57,363 bases of DNA from JAAFIP01 sp043778205 (lineage in GTDB: Bacteria; Pseudomonadota; Gammaproteobacteria; Burkholderiales; Burkholderiaceae_C), in contig JAYWGO010000117.1 in assembly GCA_043778205.1 (NCBI GenBank), positions 1-57,363 of the forward strand, read 5' to 3'. Positions 8,019-16,524 of this stretch are shown here, piece after piece. Positions within the stretch are counted from its first letter, which is position 1; the number at the start of each line of letters is the position of its first letter. The translations under genes and the position numbers were made by a program. The notes under the pieces were generated by a model. The model did no database searches. It worked only from the letters and a program-made list of their open reading frames with translations, and was not told where the DNA came from.

Positions 8019-8846
8019 ATGAACACCAAATACATAGAAATCTCCAACGTAGAGCAAACTTTCAAAACTGCCAAAGGCCAGTTTCCTGCGCTTAAAAATA
8101 TCAACCTCACAGTAGCCCAAGGCGAGTTTGTGGCATTGATTGGTCATTCGGGTTGCGGCAAATCCACCTTGCTCAACCTGATCAGCGGCTTGGCTACGCC
8201 CACTGCTGGCACGCTGCTGTGTGCCAACAAAGAGATCAAGGGCCCTGGGCCTGAGCGGGCAGTGGTGTTCCAAAACCACTCACTGCTGCCGTGGCTAACC
8301 TGTTTCGAGAACGTCTACCTCGCCGTTGAGCGTGTATTTGGCCCCTCAGGCGCGCTGAACAACCGCTCGGGCGAGGGTAAAGCCCAGCTTAAAGAACGCA
8401 CAGACAAGGCCTTGGCCTTGGTCGGCCTCACTGCGGCTGCCCACAAACGCCCAGGGGAGATATCGGGCGGTATGAAGCAGCGTGTAGGCATAGCACGCGC
8501 GCTGTGCATGGAGCCTAAGGTGCTGTTGCTAGACGAGCCCTTTGGCGCGCTAGACGCCCTGACCCGTGCCAAGCTGCAAGACGAGCTGCTGCAAATTGTG
8601 GCCACCACGCACAGCACGGTGGTTATGGTGACGCATGACGTGGACGAAGCTGTGCTCTTGTCTGACCGTATCGTGATGATGACCAATGGGCCTGCCGCCA
8701 CCATTGGCGAAGTGCTGCAGATTGACCTGCCTCGCCCACGCAACCGCGTGCAGTTGGCCGAGGATGCACGCTACACAAGCTACCGCAAAGCAGTGATTGA
8801 CTTTTTGTACACGCGCCAAGCGCATGTAGAAAAATTAACCGCCTAG
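8019..8846 (+). CDS. nrtC: nitrate ABC transporter ATPase (NrtC/NrtD-like)
   Basis: 275-residue ATPase with Walker A GHSGCGKST (about residues 43-51), Q-loop FQNHSLLPW, signature ISGGMKQR and Walker B VLLLDEPFGALD. It belongs to the NrtD/TauB/SsuB group. It lacks the C-terminal NrtA-like regulatory domain found in cyanobacterial NrtC. It lies 95 bp after nrtB; that gap holds a short CGCAA/TTGCG hairpin but no clear terminator. It powers uptake by NrtAB. Confidence 0.87.
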   Translation: MNTKYIEISNVEQTFKTAKGQFPALKNINLTVAQGEFVALIGHSGCGKSTLLNLISGLATPTAGTLLCANKEIKGPGPERAVVFQNHSLLPWLTCFENVYLAVERVFGPSGALNNRSGEGKAQLKERTDKALALVGLTAAAHKRPGEISGGMKQRVGIARALCMEPKVLLLDEPFGALDALTRAKLQDELLQIVATTHSTVVMVTHDVDEAVLLSDRIVMMTNGPAATIGEVLQIDLPRPRNRVQLAEDARYTSYRKAVIDFLYTRQAHVEKLTA

Positions 8847-8857
8847 AAAGAAACCGC

Positions 8858-11038
8858 ATGCCCTCTGATTTATCGCCTTACAACAGTTTAGGTAGCAGCC
8901 ACGTAACGGGCAACGCACAAGCACAGGCCGCACGTGCGCATGCCGACACGCGCAGTGCAAGCTGGGGCTTAGGTAAATACCGCGAAATTATCATTGCGGT
9001 GGCCTTCTTTTTAGTATTTGATTTGGGTGTTTTAATACTCAATTTTGTGATTTCATTCCAAATCAGCCAAGACGCAACTGCAATCAATTTAGCGGGCCGT
9101 CAACGCATGCTATCGCAGCGCACCACCAAAGCTATTTACGCGGTGGAAGATCGTTTGGCAACCTCCAGCAGCGCAGGTGCAGACGGCAAAGAGCTGGAAG
9201 CGGCAATCAACCTGTTTAACGACAGTTTGCGTGCTTTCAAAGACGGCGGCACAGTAGCAGGCGGCGACGGCAAAGCCACACTGCTTAAAGCGGTAGCCCC
9301 AGGGCCAGGCGCTACCGCTTTAATCGAAGCCCAAGCATTGTGGTTGCCGCTGCTTGACAAATCACGCGCTATGCTGATGCCCAACGCAAGCCCCGACCAA
9401 GTCAAAGATGCTGTTGCGTATGCCAGAGACAACAACACCAAGCTGCTGGGTTTGATGAACCAGCTAACCACCGCGCTAGAAGCAGATGCCTCCCAGCGAG
9501 CCTCTTACCTGCGCTGGGTGCAAACCATCGGCATCTTGTTAGCGTTGGGTAATTTTGTCTTTATTTTATTTAAGTTTATTCGCACGCTCAAACGTGCAGA
9601 TGCTAATGCTGAAGCCATAGCCAACGAAAACCGCGAAATTTTAAGCAGCGTCAAAGAAGGCTTGTTTCTTATCACGCCTGACATTAGTATTGGCACCCAA
9701 ATAGCGCAAAGCTCGCACCAGCTTTTTGGCCGCACGGTGCAGCCAGGAGAGTCCTTTTTTGCGCTGCTCAAACCCTTGGTTTCACGCAAGGTGCTGGGTG
9801 ACACCAAAGACTATATTGACCTGCTTTTTAGCCCACACATCAAAGAGCAACTCGTTCAAGGCATTAACCCGTTGGGTGATGTTGAGGTCAGCACTGAGAA
9901 CCGTTTGGGCAATAGCGTAATCCGCCATCTATCTTTTGGTTTTAACCGCGCCAAAACGGTCTCCGGTGTGTCGCATTTACTGGTCACGGTGCAAGACATC
10001 ACTACCCGAAAAGTTCTGGAAGGCAAACTGAAAACCGAGCGTTCGAGGGCCCAAAAAGAGTTTGCCATGCTGATCAAAGCCTTTGAGGCCGACCCGGTAA
10101 TGCTACGAGATTTTGTCAGCCGATCAGAGTCTGAGCTGCTGGCTATCAACGACCTGATGCGTGACATTTCCAGCGGCAATACCAGCGAGAAAATGCAAAG
10201 TGTAGTGAACGATATTTTCAGGCGTATTCACACCTTCAAAGGCGATGCCCAAACCTTGGGCCTAGAGGTGCTTGCCACCGATGCGCACCAAATGGAGTCT
10301 GAGCTGATCAAACTGCGCGATGCTGGGCAAGTGACCGACGACATGCTACTGACCCTGCCCTTGCCGCTGGATGCACTATTGGGTAAAGTCTCTGCATTCA
10401 AAGAGCTCACGTTGCGCCGCAGCGACCATCAACCCGTGGCTGCGCACAGCATTGACCGCAACACCGCACTGGCACATTTGGCACAGCAGATTGCCAGCGA
10501 CTGCGGCAAACGCGTGCAAGCAACGGTACAACTTAGTGCGCTGGGCGACCTACCTGCAGCACAACAAGATGCCCTGCAGAGCATGGCAGTACAGCTGCTG
10601 CGCAATGCCGTGGCGCACGGCATAGAAACCCCCGCGCTGCGCTCTGCTGCTGGTAAAAATGCAGAAGGTTCGGTGCGGGTACAGCTGTACCGCACCGAGG
10701 CGGCTGCAGAACACAAAACCAGTACGTGGCATTTGTCTGTGCGAGACGACGGTGCAGGTCTGCGCGCCAGCCAAGTGCGCGCCCAATTGGCCACACTAGG
10801 CTGGTACAGCGAAGCGGCTTTGGCTGCACTGGACGACAAGCAGATTATTGGCCATATCTTTCGCCCTGGGTTTTCGACCGCGTCAGCTACTGATGCTGGC
10901 CAAACTGCAGCTATGCACGCAGGCCGCGGGGTGGGCCTAGACGCAGTGCAAACCCAAGCACTGGCGATAGGTGCGCACTTGTCGCTGGCATCGCAGCCGG
11001 GCCAGTTTACTGAATTTAAACTAAAGTTTACCGCCTAA
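8858..11038 (+). CDS. PilJ-type sensor, CheA-like histidine kinase with Hpt domain
   Basis: 726 residues. Membrane segments lie at about 46-68 and 221-243 and flank a PilJ (type IV pili MCP N-terminal) sensor domain whose start NLAGRQRMLSQRTTKA (77-92) resembles the nitrate-binding P-box region of NarX. A PAS-like cytoplasmic part (about 265-395) is followed by an Hpt domain with phospho-acceptor H458 in RIHTFKGDAQTLG, and then a CheA-type ATPase domain (LLRNAVAHGIE, DDGAGL, GRGVGLDAV). No CheW-like domain is present at the end. It starts 11 bp after nrtC and precedes a receiver and a CheX-like gene. Nitrate or nitrite sensing is inferred from context and the motif. Confidence 0.83.
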   Translation: MPSDLSPYNSLGSSHVTGNAQAQAARAHADTRSASWGLGKYREIIIAVAFFLVFDLGVLILNFVISFQISQDATAINLAGRQRMLSQRTTKAIYAVEDRLATSSSAGADGKELEAAINLFNDSLRAFKDGGTVAGGDGKATLLKAVAPGPGATALIEAQALWLPLLDKSRAMLMPNASPDQVKDAVAYARDNNTKLLGLMNQLTTALEADASQRASYLRWVQTIGILLALGNFVFILFKFIRTLKRADANAEAIANENREILSSVKEGLFLITPDISIGTQIAQSSHQLFGRTVQPGESFFALLKPLVSRKVLGDTKDYIDLLFSPHIKEQLVQGINPLGDVEVSTENRLGNSVIRHLSFGFNRAKTVSGVSHLLVTVQDITTRKVLEGKLKTERSRAQKEFAMLIKAFEADPVMLRDFVSRSESELLAINDLMRDISSGNTSEKMQSVVNDIFRRIHTFKGDAQTLGLEVLATDAHQMESELIKLRDAGQVTDDMLLTLPLPLDALLGKVSAFKELTLRRSDHQPVAAHSIDRNTALAHLAQQIASDCGKRVQATVQLSALGDLPAAQQDALQSMAVQLLRNAVAHGIETPALRSAAGKNAEGSVRVQLYRTEAAAEHKTSTWHLSVRDDGAGLRASQVRAQLATLGWYSEAALAALDDKQIIGHIFRPGFSTASATDAGQTAAMHAGRGVGLDAVQTQALAIGAHLSLASQPGQFTEFKLKFTA

Positions 11039-11065
11039 GTGTGGTGCAGCAGCAAGGAGGTAAGC

Positions 11066-11434
11066 ATGCGACTTTTAATAGTGGATGACTCGAATATGAT
11101 TCGCAGCCGTATTTCAAAAGTAGTGCTGGGCGGTAAGCTGCCAGGCATAGCCATTGTTGGCTTGGCCCACAATGGCGAAGAGGCTTTGCGCATCGCCCGG
11201 GTAACCAAACCTGACGTGGTCACCATGGACTTAACCATGCCAGAGATGGACGGCCTAGAGTGCACTGCACTTTTGATCAAGCTATTGCCCAAAACCAGCA
11301 TTATTGTGGTGAGCGCGTTAGACGATAAATCCACCGCGATTCGCGCGCTCAAACTAGGCGCACGCGGCTTTGTGGCCAAACCCTTTACCGACGAAGAGCT
11401 GCAAATGGCGCTTTTAGACGTGATGGAAAAGTAA
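11066..11434 (+). CDS. stand-alone CheY-like response regulator
   Basis: 122-residue receiver domain with acidic pocket D7/D8, phospho-acceptor D55 (VTMDLTMPEMDG) and K105 (AKPFTDEE). There is no output domain. The N-terminal fold resembles CheB/CheY receivers. I chose the ATG at 11066 because AAGGAGG (11054-11060) sits directly upstream; a longer frame from 11039 would bypass that site. It is expected to receive phosphate from the adjacent Hpt/CheA-like kinase and to be dephosphorylated by the CheX-like protein. The target of the phosphorylated receiver is not evident. Confidence 0.85.
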   Translation: MRLLIVDDSNMIRSRISKVVLGGKLPGIAIVGLAHNGEEALRIARVTKPDVVTMDLTMPEMDGLECTALLIKLLPKTSIIVVSALDDKSTAIRALKLGARGFVAKPFTDEELQMALLDVMEK

Positions 11435-11473
11435 GCTATTTACTACCCTTAAGAACCTCACAGGAACCCTGCC

Positions 11474-11944
11474 ATGGCCAGCATCAGCGAAGAAGACTTC
11501 AGACTGTTTATCGACTCTATCAAACGCTATTTTTCCGTCACTACCCAACAAGAACCGCAAATTACATCCGCCTATTTGGCGACAGAAAATATCGAAGGCC
11601 ACGAGTTCAACGGCATAGTGAGTTTTTCTGGCAGTTACAACGGCCACGTGATGGTGTCGATGCCCGCCAAATTGCTGCGCGAGCTGCTGTTACTGCAGCA
11701 TGAGACTAACATCAGCGACGACAACTTGCTAGATGCCGTGGGGGAAATAGCCAATACTTTGGCAGGTAATGCACGCAAGCAACTGGGCAGCAGCCTGAAT
11801 ATTTCAGTGCCCATTAAATTGCAAGGCCGGATTAGCGCCGACCAAGGTGCACGCACCCGTACACGCAAGCGTCCATTTGTAGTGACCTTAAAGTGGAACC
11901 ACCAAACTGCCTTGGTCTGCATTGACCTGGAACGCTCACACTAA
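11474..11944 (+). CDS. CheX-like chemotaxis phosphatase
   Basis: 156-residue protein of the CheC/CheX/FliY group. The catalytic pair of the family is visible in GEIANTLAGNA as E91 and N94 (ExxN followed by G98). The single ExxN motif and the size fit CheX, which dephosphorylates CheY-type receivers. It is the last gene of the nitrate run and lies 39 bp after the receiver gene, so kinase, receiver and phosphatase form one small circuit. Confidence 0.75.
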   Translation: MASISEEDFRLFIDSIKRYFSVTTQQEPQITSAYLATENIEGHEFNGIVSFSGSYNGHVMVSMPAKLLRELLLLQHETNISDDNLLDAVGEIANTLAGNARKQLGSSLNISVPIKLQGRISADQGARTRTRKRPFVVTLKWNHQTALVCIDLERSH

Positions 11945-11952
11945 AGACCTTA

Positions 11953-11992
11953 GCCGGGGGCTTAGCCGCCGCTGCCATGAGCGGCCCCCGGC
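11953..11992. terminator. strong hairpin after the cheX-like gene
   Basis: GCCGGGGGC (11953-11961) pairs perfectly with GCCCCCGGC (11984-11992), with a further inner CCGCT/AGCGG stem. No T-run follows, so it may be a Rho-assisted terminator or a 3'-end stabilising hairpin separating the nitrate operon from the TPP riboswitch. Confidence 0.5.
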
Positions 11993-12011
11993 GATACTCT
12001 ACAATCAGCAA

Positions 12012-12105
12012 TTCACCGGGGGTGTCTTGTGCAGCGAACAGCTGTGCTTGACTGAGAGTTACCCCATTTACCTGATCTGGGTCATGCCAGCGTAGGAAGC
12101 GTGAA
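12012..12105 (+). promoter_or_regulatory. TPP riboswitch (THI element)
   Basis: All hallmark blocks occur in order: P1 arm TTCAC (12012-12016), GGGGGTGTC, CTGAGAGTTACCCC, the conserved ACCTGATCTGGGTCATGCCA, GCGTAGGAAG, and the closing P1 arm GTGAA (12101-12105). The last block has GGAA where GGGAA is usual. It precedes thiBPQ, so thiamine uptake should be shut off when TPP is abundant. No U-tract terminator follows, so control is probably at translation. Confidence 0.92.
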
Positions 12106-12182
12106 AGCGAAATGGGGCTTGGCTTTGGCTACCCCGCCTTTGCTGCAGCGCCCCTTGCTGGCGATTTACTGCAAAGCACACC

Positions 12183-13223
12183 ATGAAATTTCGCGCCGCT
12201 TCCCCCTTCACGCTAGCCACTTTATTAACCGCCGCCTTGGCAACTGCTGCGGGCGCAGTGCATGCCGAAGTAAGCAAGCTGCGTGTACTAACCCATAGTT
12301 CGTTTGCCTTGCCCAAGCCGTTGTTGGCCAAATTTGAGGCAGATGCAGGCATCAAGCTGAGCATCATCAAAGCGGGCGATGCAGGTGAGATGCTGAACAA
12401 ACTGATTTTGACGCGAGCCCGGCCGATCGCCGATGTGGTGTACGGCATAGACAACACGCTGCAAGCCAAGGCAGCTTCGGCTGACGTACTAGAGCCCTAC
12501 ACGGGCGCGGCCCTGCAGCGCAAGGCATTGGCCACTTTAAGTGCCAACCTGGTGCCAGTAAACTACGGCTACGTCACGCTGAACTACGACAAAGCCAGCT
12601 TCGCCAAATCGGGCACTGCGCTGCCGCAAAGCCTGGACGACCTGGCCAAACCGGCCTACAAAGGCATGCTGGTGGTGCAAAACCCTGCCACGTCCAGCCC
12701 AGGCAATGCATTTTTGCTCTCCACCATTGCGGGCATGGGCGAGGCGGCTGCGTTTGACTGGTGGGCGCGCATGCGGGCCAACGGCATGAAGGTGGCCAAG
12801 GGCTGGAGCGAGGCCTACTACACCGACTTTGCCAAAAACGGCGGTAAATACCCCCTCGTGGTCAGCTACGCCACCAGCCCTGCAGCCGAGGTTTTTTACA
12901 GCAAAACCAAGCTCACCGAAGCCCCTACCGGCAGCCTCGCCCTGAAGGGTGCAGTTTTTCAGCAAGTTGAGGGCGTGGCTTTGGTCAAAGGCGGTGCGCA
13001 GCGCGAGGCTGCAGGTAAATTTATTGAATTTATGCGCAGCCCTGCGGTGCAAGAAGCACTGCAAACCGAGATGTGGATGTTTGCCGTAGAACCAGGCACT
13101 GCCAAGGCCGATGCCATGCGCTTTGCCGCCGAGCCTGGCAGCTTTGACAGCCTGCCCAGTGCCGATATCGCCAGCAAAAACAGCGAATGGGTGAGCCGCT
13201 GGACCAAAGTGGTGTTGAAATAA
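12183..13223 (+). CDS. thiB: thiamine/TPP ABC transporter substrate-binding protein
   Basis: 346 residues, with a Sec signal peptide up to about VHAEVSK (residue 30). The mature protein begins KLRVLTHSSFALPKPLLAKF and contains the ThiB-like DVVYGIDNTL segment, typical of thiamine-binding iron-type SBPs. It binds thiamine, thiamine phosphate or TPP in the periplasm. It follows a TPP riboswitch by 77 nt and is followed by the permease and ATPase genes. Confidence 0.9.
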   Translation: MKFRAASPFTLATLLTAALATAAGAVHAEVSKLRVLTHSSFALPKPLLAKFEADAGIKLSIIKAGDAGEMLNKLILTRARPIADVVYGIDNTLQAKAASADVLEPYTGAALQRKALATLSANLVPVNYGYVTLNYDKASFAKSGTALPQSLDDLAKPAYKGMLVVQNPATSSPGNAFLLSTIAGMGEAAAFDWWARMRANGMKVAKGWSEAYYTDFAKNGGKYPLVVSYATSPAAEVFYSKTKLTEAPTGSLALKGAVFQQVEGVALVKGGAQREAAGKFIEFMRSPAVQEALQTEMWMFAVEPGTAKADAMRFAAEPGSFDSLPSADIASKNSEWVSRWTKVVLK

Positions 13224-13244
13224 GTCGGCTTGGCTGCTGGCACC

Positions 13245-14900
13245 ATGGCTTTGTTTGCGCACTACCAGCGCAGTGCAGCTTTGCGGCGCTGCGCTTTGGC
13301 GGCTGTGCCTTTGCTTTTTTTGGCCTGCCTGTGTGTAGCGCCCATGCTGCGCCTACTGGCAGAGGGCAGCGCTGGCGGTGCTGGGGTTTCAAATACTGGA
13401 GCTCAATCTGGCGGGTACAGCAGCAGCGGTTTCATTGCTTTATGGCAAGACAGCTACCTTCGCGGTCGGCTAGTGTGGTCGCTTTTGCAAGCCGCTGCAT
13501 CGTGCGCCATGGTGCTGGTATTGGGCTTGCCGGTGGCGTGGGTGCTGGCCCGCTTTGACTTTGCCGGGCGCTCTGTGGTGCTGCGCTTGCTCATGCTGCC
13601 CTTTGTCATGCCAGCGCTGGTGGCCTCTTTAGGTGTGCTGGCTTTGTGGGGGCCGCAGGGCTTGGCGATGCAATTTTTTGGCCTTGACCTGCAAGACACA
13701 CCGTGGCTGCTGGTCTATGGCAATGTGTTTTTTAATCTGTGCTTGCTGGTGCGTGCGGGGGTGGACGGCCTGGGCCAGGTAAGCAGTTCGCAGTTGGCGG
13801 CTGCACGCACGCTGGGCGCGTCGCCTTGGCGCGCGTTTTGGCGCATTGAATGGCCTACGGTGCGGCCTTGGTTGGTATCGTCGCTGTGCTTGGTATTTTT
13901 GTACTGCTTTAGCGGCTTTGGCATTGCGCTGATTTTGGGTGGCCAGCGTTATGCCACGCTAGAAGTAGAAATTTACACACTGGTAGCGCATGAACTTAAG
14001 CTGGCCGAGGCGGGCATGCTGGCAGTTGTCACCATGGCCATTACCGGCGCGGCTGCGCTGCTGTACACCCTGCGCGAGAGCCGCTTGGCCACGCCTGCGC
14101 GCGGCGACGCGCTGGCGCTGCGCCGCCCTAGCACCACACTAGAGCGCGGCATGGTGGCGCTAGCGTTGGGCATACTGCTGCTGTGCTGCGCCAGCCCCAT
14201 GCTGGCCATAGCCCTGCGCGTGCTGCTAGCAGGCCCGGGCGCATGGGCGGTGCTGCTGCAGGAAGACACTGCGGCAGCGCTGTGGAACACGCTGCGTTTC
14301 TCTGGCATGGCTGTGTGCTTGGCAAGCGTACTGGGTTTGGCCCATGCGCTGGCGGCGCAGCGCAGCGCCTTGGTACGCTGGGCTGCGCTGCTGCCTTTTG
14401 TGGTCTCACCCATCACCGTGGCTTTTGGTTTGCTGCTGCTGTACCCTCAGTGGTCGGCCAGCCTGCCCCTGCTGGTGGCGGCCTACACCCTGCTGGCCTA
14501 CCCGCTGGTGACCCAGTCCATCACCAGTGCGCTGGGCGCAATACCGGCTAATTTGCACCGCGCGGCGCACACGCTGGGAGCCTCGCCCTGGCGCTGTTTT
14601 TGGCGGGTGACTTTCCCACTTATTTTGCCTGCGCTGCGCCGGGGTATGGCCTTTGCAGCAGCCTCGGCACTGGGCGAGTTTGCCGTGTCGCTATTTTTAG
14701 CACGCCCTGAGTGGACTACCCTCACCACCCTGATCTACCAGCGCCTAGGCCGCCCCGGTGCTAACAGCTTGAACGAGGCCCTGGTGCTGGCCTGCTTGCT
14801 GGTGCTACTGGCTTTGGCCGCATTTTTGGCCCTTGAATACCGCCCTGCACCTGCTGCCCGCACCTGTACACCCCAGCGTGCGCGGCCCACGCACGCTTAA
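13245..14900 (+). CDS. thiP: thiamine/TPP ABC transporter permease
   Basis: 551 residues containing two fused BPD_transp_1 permease units, with about twelve membrane segments in all. Paired EAA-loop motifs occur as AARTLGASPWRAFWRIEWP and HTLGASPWRCFWRVTFP, as in ThiP. I used the ATG at 13245; a TTG 15 bp upstream is possible. It lies 21 bp after thiB in the riboswitch-controlled operon. Confidence 0.9.
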   Translation: MALFAHYQRSAALRRCALAAVPLLFLACLCVAPMLRLLAEGSAGGAGVSNTGAQSGGYSSSGFIALWQDSYLRGRLVWSLLQAAASCAMVLVLGLPVAWVLARFDFAGRSVVLRLLMLPFVMPALVASLGVLALWGPQGLAMQFFGLDLQDTPWLLVYGNVFFNLCLLVRAGVDGLGQVSSSQLAAARTLGASPWRAFWRIEWPTVRPWLVSSLCLVFLYCFSGFGIALILGGQRYATLEVEIYTLVAHELKLAEAGMLAVVTMAITGAAALLYTLRESRLATPARGDALALRRPSTTLERGMVALALGILLLCCASPMLAIALRVLLAGPGAWAVLLQEDTAAALWNTLRFSGMAVCLASVLGLAHALAAQRSALVRWAALLPFVVSPITVAFGLLLLYPQWSASLPLLVAAYTLLAYPLVTQSITSALGAIPANLHRAAHTLGASPWRCFWRVTFPLILPALRRGMAFAAASALGEFAVSLFLARPEWTTLTTLIYQRLGRPGANSLNEALVLACLLVLLALAAFLALEYRPAPAARTCTPQRARPTHA

Positions 14901-14908
14901 GGTTAACC

Positions 14909-15568
14909 ATGCTGGAACTGCAACATATTTACAAAACCATGCGCGGTGCGGCAGGCGATGTTTGGCCGCTGGCAGACGACCTTAGCTTGAGCGTGCAAGC
15001 GGGGCAAACGGTGGCTATTTTGGGTGCCTCGGGCAGCGGTAAAAGTACCTTGCTTAAGATCATTGCCGGCCTAGAGCCGCAAGACGCAGGCCATGTGCTG
15101 TTTGACGGCCACGACTTGGCTGCCACGCCCACCCACCAGCGCGGCTTTGCGTTAATGTTCCAAGACTTTGCGCTGTTCCCGCACCTTAACGTGCTGGACA
15201 ACGTGGCTTTTGGCTTGGTGGAGCAAGGCCTCTCAAAGCCTCAAGCGCGCCAGCAGGCGCATAACCTGCTGGCGGTGTTTGGCCTGGACAAACAAGCGGC
15301 GCAAAAAGTTTGGACGCTCTCGGGTGGCGAGCAGCAACGCGTGGCTCTGGCCCGCGCACTGATCACGCAGCCCAGGTTGCTGCTGCTGGACGAGCCTTTT
15401 TCGGCATTGGATGCAGACCTGCGCAGCCAACTGCGCCGTGAATTTAGCGAACGCATTGCCGCCTCTGGTATCGCCACGGTACTGGTAACGCACGACCTGC
15501 AAGAAGCCCGCGCAATGGCCTCTAGGGGATGGAAACTGGATGCGGGGCGGTTGACGGCTTTGTGGTGA
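14909..15568 (+). CDS. thiQ: thiamine ABC transporter ATPase
   Basis: 219 residues, short as is usual for ThiQ. It has Walker A GASGSGKSTLL (about 38-48), Q-loop MFQDFALFPHL, signature LSGGEQQRVALARAL and Walker B LLLLDEPFSALD. It is the last gene of thiBPQ, 8 bp after thiP, and energises thiamine import. Confidence 0.9.
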   Translation: MLELQHIYKTMRGAAGDVWPLADDLSLSVQAGQTVAILGASGSGKSTLLKIIAGLEPQDAGHVLFDGHDLAATPTHQRGFALMFQDFALFPHLNVLDNVAFGLVEQGLSKPQARQQAHNLLAVFGLDKQAAQKVWTLSGGEQQRVALARALITQPRLLLLDEPFSALDADLRSQLRREFSERIAASGIATVLVTHDLQEARAMASRGWKLDAGRLTALW

Positions 15569-15596
15569 ACTTTGGTGGTGGCGTTGGGTAGGTTGG

Positions 15597-16385
15597 CTAC
15601 TTTGGCGTGTCTTGGTTAGAAGCTAAACCCTGCACCACACTGCGCTGCAAGTCCCCCGCCCACAGCCTGCGGTCGCGGCCCTGTGCGTGCTGCACTTGCC
15701 CAAAATGGACGCACGCTGCTACGGGCTTGGAGGTCAAAAACCGCCACACAGAAGTTACCAAGGTGTCGCTGTCAATGTAGGCCGGTGCCATGCTGTGGCA
15801 GCCGGTAGCTGCATCTACAAACCGCAAAGTCACCGGTTGAATTGGCGCACCCGCTGACAAAGCCGCTTGAATCAAATTGCCATGGAAGGGCAGCACACTG
15901 CGTCCGTCGCTGGTGGTACCTTCGGGGAATACGGCAATGATCTGGGGCGGCTGGTCCGCCGTGCCGGGTGCCAAGGCTTGCGCAATATGGTGCACCACGC
16001 GCATGGCGTCGCGGCGCGAAGCGCGTTCGATGTACAGGGTGCCTACATGGGTGGCCAACCAGCCGATCAGCGGCCAGGTCTTAATCTCGGCCTTGGACAC
16101 AAAACATACCGGCTGCACGGCCAGCAGCACCAAAATGTCCAGCCACGAAATATGGTTGGCCACCACCAACAGCGGGCCGGCAGTGACCGCCTGGCCCTTA
16201 AGGCGCAGTTGCACGCCCAGGTGCTGCAAAAAATCTTGCGCCCAACGGCTGATGTGCTGCGACTTTTGCGCAGGGCTGGCACCGGCAAAGTGCCGCCGAA
16301 TCGTCCACATGCCGTGCAGCAAATGCGCTGTACAACGCAGCGCTTTGCGGACTGCCCCTAAGGTGCCTAGAAAACGAGAAAGCAT
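15597..16385 (-). CDS. plsC: 1-acyl-sn-glycerol-3-phosphate acyltransferase
   Basis: 262 residues. The acyltransferase block I motif HX4D is present (NHISWLD) and block III appears as FPEGTTSDG. It acylates lysophosphatidic acid to phosphatidic acid at the inner membrane; a hydrophobic segment precedes NHISWLD (PLLVVAN). It is last in the yqgE-ruvX-pyrR-pyrB-pyrC' direction, but is separated from pyrC' by 139 bp containing an interspersed repeat, so cotranscription is uncertain. Confidence 0.85.
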   Translation of the reverse strand: MLSRFLGTLGAVRKALRCTAHLLHGMWTIRRHFAGASPAQKSQHISRWAQDFLQHLGVQLRLKGQAVTAGPLLVVANHISWLDILVLLAVQPVCFVSKAEIKTWPLIGWLATHVGTLYIERASRRDAMRVVHHIAQALAPGTADQPPQIIAVFPEGTTSDGRSVLPFHGNLIQAALSAGAPIQPVTLRFVDAATGCHSMAPAYIDSDTLVTSVWRFLTSKPVAACVHFGQVQHAQGRDRRLWAGDLQRSVVQGLASNQDTPK

Positions 16386-16390
16386 AGTTT

Positions 16391-16450
16391 TTTAACGAAA
16401 TCAGCCTATGGCCCAAGGAAATGCTGCACCAGTAGCTATAAAAAGCATAG
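16391..16450 (+). repeat. interspersed palindromic repeat, copy C
   Basis: Core GGCCCAAGGAAATGCTGCA followed by CCAGTAGCTATAAAAAGCATAG, between pyrC' and plsC. Confidence 0.78.
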
Positions 16451-16524
16451 TATAGCTACGTTGTAAAAAAACATGTGCATGGCATACAAATAGTGTGGTG
16501 ACGAGCGCGCTGCAAGCCGCTGGG

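Noticed and set aside
12537..13262. 241-codon open frame antisense to thiB
   Set aside because: Shadow of thiB; low-complexity translation, no family features and no ribosome site.
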